This document shows, in pieces, positions 5,266 to 8,257 of a stretch of 8,257 bases of DNA. Where the stretch lies: contig JAJYGS010000086.1 of assembly GCA_021785055.1 (NCBI GenBank), forward strand, positions 1-8,257, read 5' to 3'. The position numbers were made by a program, and so were the translations under genes. The notes beneath the pieces were generated by a model that saw only the letters and a program-made list of their open reading frames with translations, made no database searches and was not told the origin of the DNA. The stretch comes from Nitrospirota bacterium. Its GTDB lineage: Bacteria; Nitrospirota; JACRHJ01. Positions within the stretch are counted from its first letter, which is position 1, and each line of letters begins with the position of its first letter.

Positions 5266-7134
5266 GTGACTCCCTTGTGTATTTCTAAATTCGCACGCTA
5301 TGCCGGAAAAACTCCTCGGCTTCGCCTCGTCAGACAGTTTCTGGCATGGCCGCTTTGCTTCATTAAGAAATACAATCGCGGTCGCCGCATTTCCGTTCGC
5401 CGATATGCCCTCGCATTATTATCCGTCCTCCTTTTGGTTTCCTGCTCTACTAATAAAAACCCATCATATCTCCATCTCCGTCTGAGCGAAGACCCGACGA
5501 CGCTCGACCCGGCGTATATCGTGGACGTGCAGGGAGGGGTAGTCGCCGCAAAGATATTCGACGGCTTGGTCTCATACGACGACAAGGCGCGGATAATACC
5601 GGGGCTGGCAAGCTCATGGAGCGAAAGCCCGGATGGGAAAATATATACATTCAACATCCGGCGCGGCGTGAAATTCTCCAACGGCAGGGAGGTTACGTCG
5701 GCGGACTTCAAGTATTCCTTCGAGCGCGTGCTCTCTCCTAAAACGAACTCGCCCAGGACGTGGCTGTTCGACAGGATAAAGGGGGCAAAAGAATTCATGG
5801 ACGGGAAAAGCGCGGCCGTCTCCGGGATAAAGGCCCCTGACGCCCATAAGCTTGTCATCGAGCTTTCCGCGCCGTTCGGGCCTTTCCTTGGGCTTCTCGC
5901 CATGCCCGGCGCATATGTCGTGCCAAAAGAGGAAGTGGAAAAATATGGGTCGCATTTCTCAGACCATCCGGTTGGAACCGGCCCATACACACTTGAGCAT
6001 TGGGAACACGGCAGCCGAATTACTCTTAAGGCTAACTCGAAGTATTTCGGAGGCGCGCCCGGAGTGGCCGGGATCACTTACCGCGTCATACCGGAAGAGT
6101 TGACCTCTGTGGCGGAGTTCGAGAGGGGCAATCTGGACGCGCTGAACGTGCCCGCGCCGGAGTTCAGGCGTTATTCGCAAGACCCGCGCTGGAGCGGGAG
6201 GCTTTTGTCCCAGGTGGGGCTGAACACGTATTACCTGGGGATGAACTGCCGGAAAGCGCCGCTAAACGACGTCCGCGTGCGGCGGGCAATCTCCATGGCG
6301 ATAGACAGAAAGCGCATCCTGGAGACGATTTACGAGGGCAGGGGCGTTCTGGCGCGCGGCCCGGTGCCGGATTTCCTGCTTCCGGAAACGCCGCTCAAGG
6401 CCAAAGACCTGCGAAAAGCATGCAGGCATTCCGCACGGACGGCCACGTCCCGGACCGCGCCCACGTCGAGGACTGATACTTTGCAGGCCGCCATAAGATT
6501 CCGGAAAGCGGGCCTGGAATATGAAGCGGGGCCGGACGCATTGCCTGGATGCGCCTCGCGGGACATTGGCCTTTCAGGTTTCCCCTATAAATATAACCCC
6601 GCCGAGGCCAGGCGCCTGCTTAAGGAGGCCGGATATCCAAATGGGATAGACCTGAAGATTTATATCGGGAACGAGCAGGAGACGCTCGACATGGTGGAGG
6701 TGATACAGCAGTATCTCGCGGATGTCGGCATCAAAACATCCATTGTCCAGCTTGAGTGGTCTGCATTCAAGCAGGCGATAAACAACGGCGATGCAGACCT
6801 CTTCTGGCTTAGCTGGCAGGCGGATTACCCCGACCCTGAAAACTTCCTCTACCCCGTCTTCTATAGCGGAAATACAGGCCCTGCCGGCAACCGCGCGCGT
6901 TTTCAGGACAAGGAGTTCGACGAGCTTATAACACGCGCAGAGACCGAGCCGGATACGGGAAAGCGCATGGAGCTTTACAGACAGGCCCAGGCGCGGGTAG
7001 TTAAAATGGCCCCCTGGGTATTCTTCTGGCACAAGAAGGACTATGTCGTGCTTGGGCCAAGGGTAAGCGGATACAGGCTCTATCCGATATCCAACTCCGA
7101 CAAGGGGCTGGGGGTTACCGTCGGGAACAAATGA
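5266..7134 (+). CDS. Peptide/nickel-type ABC transporter substrate-binding lipoprotein (SBP family 5), start uncertain and internally expanded
   Basis: This extracytoplasmic receptor of the OppA/DppA family captures peptides for an ABC importer. Counting from GTG 5266, a lipoprotein signal runs from Arg45-Arg46 through a Leu-rich core to the lipobox LVSC with Cys60. The mature part has SEDPTTLDPAY (about 73-83), SPDGKIYTFNIRRGVKFSNG, PVGTGPYTLEHW (235-246), LNDVRVRRAISMAIDR (about 333-348), the C-terminal-lobe YNPAEARRLLKEAGYPNG (from 443) and LFWLSWQADYPDPENFLYP. Total length is 622 against roughly 520-550 for the family. Two things explain the excess: about 40 residues before the signal peptide, partly encoded by an inverted repeat at 5300-5347, and an insertion-like stretch at 374-425. 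No start codon has a good ribosome-binding site. GTG 5266 and TTG 5275 read through the repeat; ATT 5362 would give a normal signal peptide but is a rare start. The gene may have lost its native start. Peptide specificity cannot be read from sequence. Confidence 0.88.
   Translation: MTPLCISKFARYAGKTPRLRLVRQFLAWPLCFIKKYNRGRRISVRRYALALLSVLLLVSCSTNKNPSYLHLRLSEDPTTLDPAYIVDVQGGVVAAKIFDGLVSYDDKARIIPGLASSWSESPDGKIYTFNIRRGVKFSNGREVTSADFKYSFERVLSPKTNSPRTWLFDRIKGAKEFMDGKSAAVSGIKAPDAHKLVIELSAPFGPFLGLLAMPGAYVVPKEEVEKYGSHFSDHPVGTGPYTLEHWEHGSRITLKANSKYFGGAPGVAGITYRVIPEELTSVAEFERGNLDALNVPAPEFRRYSQDPRWSGRLLSQVGLNTYYLGMNCRKAPLNDVRVRRAISMAIDRKRILETIYEGRGVLARGPVPDFLLPETPLKAKDLRKACRHSARTATSRTAPTSRTDTLQAAIRFRKAGLEYEAGPDALPGCASRDIGLSGFPYKYNPAEARRLLKEAGYPNGIDLKIYIGNEQETLDMVEVIQQYLADVGIKTSIVQLEWSAFKQAINNGDADLFWLSWQADYPDPENFLYPVFYSGNTGPAGNRARFQDKEFDELITRAETEPDTGKRMELYRQAQARVVKMAPWVFFWHKKDYVVLGPRVSGYRLYPISNSDKGLGVTVGNK
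5300..5347 (+). repeat. REP-like inverted repeat at the 5' end of the binding-protein gene
   Basis: The arms ATGCCGGAAAAACT (5300-5313) and AGTTTCTGGCAT (5336-5347) pair over about 12 bp, with one G-T wobble and a 2-base bulge. The 22-base loop itself contains GGC-TTC-GCC (5318-5326). There is no T-run, so it is not an intrinsic terminator. It has the form of a dispersed palindromic unit. It lies between the C26 hydrolase and the signal-peptide coding region, just where a promoter, ribosome-binding site and start codon would be expected. Confidence 0.6.
6385..6540 (+). other. Insertion-like in-frame segment within the binding-protein gene
   Basis: Family 5 binding proteins normally run from '(A)xGPVP' through a short PG-containing loop directly to 'Y-P-Y-D/N-P-E-x-A'. 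Here about 52 residues (374-425) separate PVPDFLLP from LPGCASRD. They are unlike the rest of the protein: rich in Arg, Ala, Thr and Ser (for example SARTATSRTAPTSRT, 389-403), with no recognisable motif. The right-hand part and its flank hold small palindromes, ATTCCGG...CCTGGAAT (6498-6520) and CGCAT-7-ATGCG (6538-6554). The reading frame stays open and the downstream lobe is intact. An old palindromic-element insertion kept in frame is one explanation; a lineage-specific surface loop is the other. The exact edges are approximate. Confidence 0.45.
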
Positions 7135-7178
7135 AGGCGCAGGAAGGGAGCGGCTATATATTGACAGCCGGGCGCCTT
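7134..7178 (+). repeat. Nested inverted repeat between the binding protein and ATPase genes
   Basis: The outer arms AAGGCGC (7134-7140) and GCGCCTT (7172-7178) are perfectly complementary. An inner perfect pair, CGGCT (7151-7155) and AGCCG (7166-7170), lies inside them. It begins at the last base of the binding-protein stop codon. It is followed by TAGGGG rather than a T-run, so as a terminator it would be weak. The -35 box of the predicted promoter begins in the inner loop and ends in the right arm. Confidence 0.55.
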
Positions 7179-7189
7179 TAGGGGATAAT
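7161..7189 (+). promoter_or_regulatory. Strong sigma70-type promoter before the ABC ATPase gene
   Basis: TTGACA (7161-7166) is a perfect -35 box. A 17-base spacer leads to GATAAT (7184-7189), five of six for the -10 box. Initiation about seven bases further on would be near 7196, only a couple of bases before the ATG at 7198, giving an essentially leaderless message. No good ribosome-binding site is available in that case; AGGGG at 7180-7184 would be used only by transcripts reading in from upstream. Confidence 0.6.
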
Positions 7190-7197
7190 GACAAGGC

Positions 7198-8013
7198 ATG
7201 GCACAGCTATTAAAAGTAAGCGGGCTTAAAAAATATTTCACGGAGCATAAGGGCTTTTTCGGCGAGAAGGCCGTTGTGAAGGCCGTGGACGGCATAGATT
7301 TCGAGATTGAGCGCGGGGAGGTGCTGGGCCTTGTCGGAGAATCCGGCTCCGGGAAGTCCACGGCGGGCAGATGCGTTCTTCGGCTAATCGAACCGACCGA
7401 AGGAACTGTGCTTTTCGACGGCATGGATGTTTTGAAGGCGAACCGGGAGGGCCTAAGAAAGCTCCGGCGCAGGATGCAGATAATATTCCAGGACCCGTTC
7501 GCCTCGCTCAACCCGCGGATGAAGGTGGGCGAGATTGTCGGCGAGCCGCTATACGTGAACGGCATTGCCCGCGGGAGCGAGCTTAGAGACCGAGTGGCGG
7601 AGATACTGAAGAAGGTCGGCATAGGCCCGGAGGCCGTCGGGAAATATCCGCACGAGTTCTCCGGCGGACAGAGGCAGAGGATAGGAATTGCGCGTGCGCT
7701 CTCCGTAAAGCCGGAACTGATTGTCGCGGACGAGCCAATCTCCGCCCTCGACGTCTCCATCCAGGCACAGGTACTGAACCTCCTCAAGGACCTCCAGGAG
7801 GAGTTCTCCCTTTCCTTCCTGTTCATTGCGCACGACCTGAGCATCGTCCGCTATTTCTGCGACAAGGTGGCGGTTATGAACCGTGGCAGGATTGTTGAGT
7901 CGGGCCCGGCGGAGGAAGTATACAATAACCCGAAAGACCCGTATACCAAAGCCCTCATCGCCGCGATACCCGTGCCGGACCCGCGGGCGAAGGCGGGGGC
8001 GGGAGTTAAATAG
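7198..8013 (+). CDS. Oligopeptide/dipeptide ABC transporter ATP-binding protein, OppF/DppF type
   Basis: This is the cytoplasmic ATPase of a peptide ABC importer; OppF/DppF proteins pair with OppD/DppD on the permease dimer. Every nucleotide-binding element is present: Walker A GESGSGKST (47-55), Q-loop IFQDPFASLNP (96-106), signature FSGGQRQR (154-161), Walker B LIVADEP with catalytic Glu179, D-loop SALD (182-185) and switch His212. FQDPFASLNPRM and ADEPISALDVSIQAQVLNLL are characteristic of the OppF/DppF branch. At 271 residues it is shorter than the usual ~320. It stops after NNPKDPYTKALIAAIPVPDP and so lacks the distal C-terminal oligopeptide-family tail, where OppD/DppD-type proteins carry an iron-sulfur-binding cysteine cluster. 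It follows the binding-protein gene by 63 bases with its own promoter. No permease genes or OppD partner are in view; they would lie elsewhere, or this ATPase may serve another system. Confidence 0.94.
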   Translation: MAQLLKVSGLKKYFTEHKGFFGEKAVVKAVDGIDFEIERGEVLGLVGESGSGKSTAGRCVLRLIEPTEGTVLFDGMDVLKANREGLRKLRRRMQIIFQDPFASLNPRMKVGEIVGEPLYVNGIARGSELRDRVAEILKKVGIGPEAVGKYPHEFSGGQRQRIGIARALSVKPELIVADEPISALDVSIQAQVLNLLKDLQEEFSLSFLFIAHDLSIVRYFCDKVAVMNRGRIVESGPAEEVYNNPKDPYTKALIAAIPVPDPRAKAGAGVK

Positions 8014-8016
8014 CTG

Positions 8017-8045
8017 ACCGGCGCCATGCGGGCCGGTATTTTAAT
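8017..8045 (+). terminator. Probable Rho-independent terminator after the ATPase gene
   Basis: ACCGGC (8017-8022) pairs perfectly with GCCGGT (8032-8037). An additional CC/GG pair beyond a one-base bulge leaves an ATGC loop. The tail ATTTTAAT is T-rich but interrupted. It lies four bases after the ATPase stop, so the peptide-transport transcript very likely ends here. Confidence 0.75.
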
Positions 8046-8087
8046 CTTAAAATATTTTAATAATCCCGCTCCGGCGGCCCGGTTTTA

Positions 8088-8116
8088 TTGACTTTCCCGT
8101 ATTTTTTTGATATAAA
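8088..8116 (+). promoter_or_regulatory. Sigma70-type promoter for the gene at the right edge
   Basis: TTGACT (8088-8093), a 17-base spacer and TATAAA (8111-8116) match the consensus in five of six positions at each box, with ideal spacing. Initiation is expected near 8123, giving a leader of about 70 bases before the ATG at 8192. The leader has no obvious riboswitch or attenuator; only a small GGCC...GGCC pairing (8153-8170) was noticed. Confidence 0.65.
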
Positions 8117-8191
8117 AATTTCGGGCCCTTCTTTAAACAGGGCAGATTCCAGGCCGGTTTTCTTAAGGCCGCACCAAGCGTTACGAGAATA

Positions 8192-8257
8192 ATGCCGCCG
8201 TTAGATTTCAAAAAGTTCCTCATACTGCCGGCTGCCATCCTGCCGGTCATGCTGTTT
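8192..8257 (+). CDS. Start of a further gene, hydrophobic N-terminus, cut by the window edge
   Basis: The 22 codons from ATG 8192 to the window end are open and encode MPPLDFKKF followed by a hydrophobic run, LILPAAILPVMLF. That is the pattern of an uncleaved signal anchor, a signal peptide or a first membrane helix. It lies behind a good promoter (8088-8116) and after a terminator, so it probably begins a separate transcript. The ribosome-binding site is weak: ACGAGA, ending at 8188. The product cannot be identified from so little. A 67-codon reverse-strand frame over the same bases looks like a chance reading. Confidence 0.5.
   Translation, partial: MPPLDFKKFLILPAAILPVMLF

Noticed and set aside
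5298..6077. A 259-codon open frame on the reverse strand
   Set aside because: It is antisense to the binding-protein gene and has no recognisable domain or ribosome-binding site.
6380..6507. TTCCGGAAA occurs at 6380-6388 and 6499-6507 and could be a 9-bp target duplication
   Set aside because: The spacing is 119 bases, not a multiple of three, so removing one copy and the intervening DNA would break the frame and meet a stop soon after. The word contains an 8-base palindrome and the enclosed ends are not inverted repeats.
7080..7844. A 254-codon open frame on the reverse strand over the ATPase gene
   Set aside because: It is Ser/Arg/Pro-rich without motifs, and lies antisense to a gene with every ABC ATPase signature intact.
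8047..8250. A 67-codon reverse-strand frame at the right edge
   Set aside because: It has no motif or ribosome-binding site and covers a good + strand promoter and the start of a + strand frame with a signal-like N-terminus.

Overview
The window is a compact stretch of a G+C-rich bacterial chromosome. All confident genes lie on the + strand and read left to right. The organism cannot be fixed from these genes. The NrfD/HybB/DsrP-type quinone-interacting membrane subunit, the lipobox-bearing peptide-binding protein and the dense G+C-rich coding suggest a respiratory bacterium, possibly a Desulfobacterota, Nitrospirota or Nitrospinota-like lineage. That placement is an inference, not a finding.

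Layout. (1) 2-1147: the 3' part of a NrfD-family multi-pass membrane protein, whose partners must lie to the left of the window. It is closed by a strong intrinsic terminator at 1192-1225, which a possible promoter overlaps. (2) 1247-2457: a LOG-family nucleoside-monophosphate phosphoribohydrolase and a single-domain cupin that overlap by one base (TAATG). (3) 2465-2935: a strikingly AT-rich gene for a small protein with one N-terminal membrane helix. It is wedged between the cupin and the next gene and is the clearest sign of horizontal acquisition in the window. (4) 2937-5238: an N-acyl-D-amino-acid deacylase and a class I glutamine-amidotransferase-like (peptidase C26, PuuD-like) hydrolase. 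Between them is a copy of a widespread C-rich/G-rich intergenic palindrome. (5) 5266-8013: an oligopeptide/dipeptide-binding lipoprotein and an OppF/DppF-type ATPase, with no permease genes between or beside them. (6) 8017-8257: a terminator, a good sigma70-type promoter and the first 22 codons of another gene.

Working together. The deacylase, the gamma-glutamyl-type hydrolase, the peptide-binding lipoprotein and the ABC ATPase form a plausible module for taking up and cleaving unusual peptides or acyl-amino acids, such as D-amino-acid or gamma-glutamyl compounds from cell-wall debris. The missing permeases would have to come from elsewhere in the genome.

Unusual structure centres on the binding-protein gene. 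A 48-bp inverted repeat sits where its translation start should be, leaving no convincing start codon. A stretch of about 50 low-complexity residues interrupts its C-terminal lobe. No tRNA, rRNA, CRISPR array, transposase or integrase was recognised.
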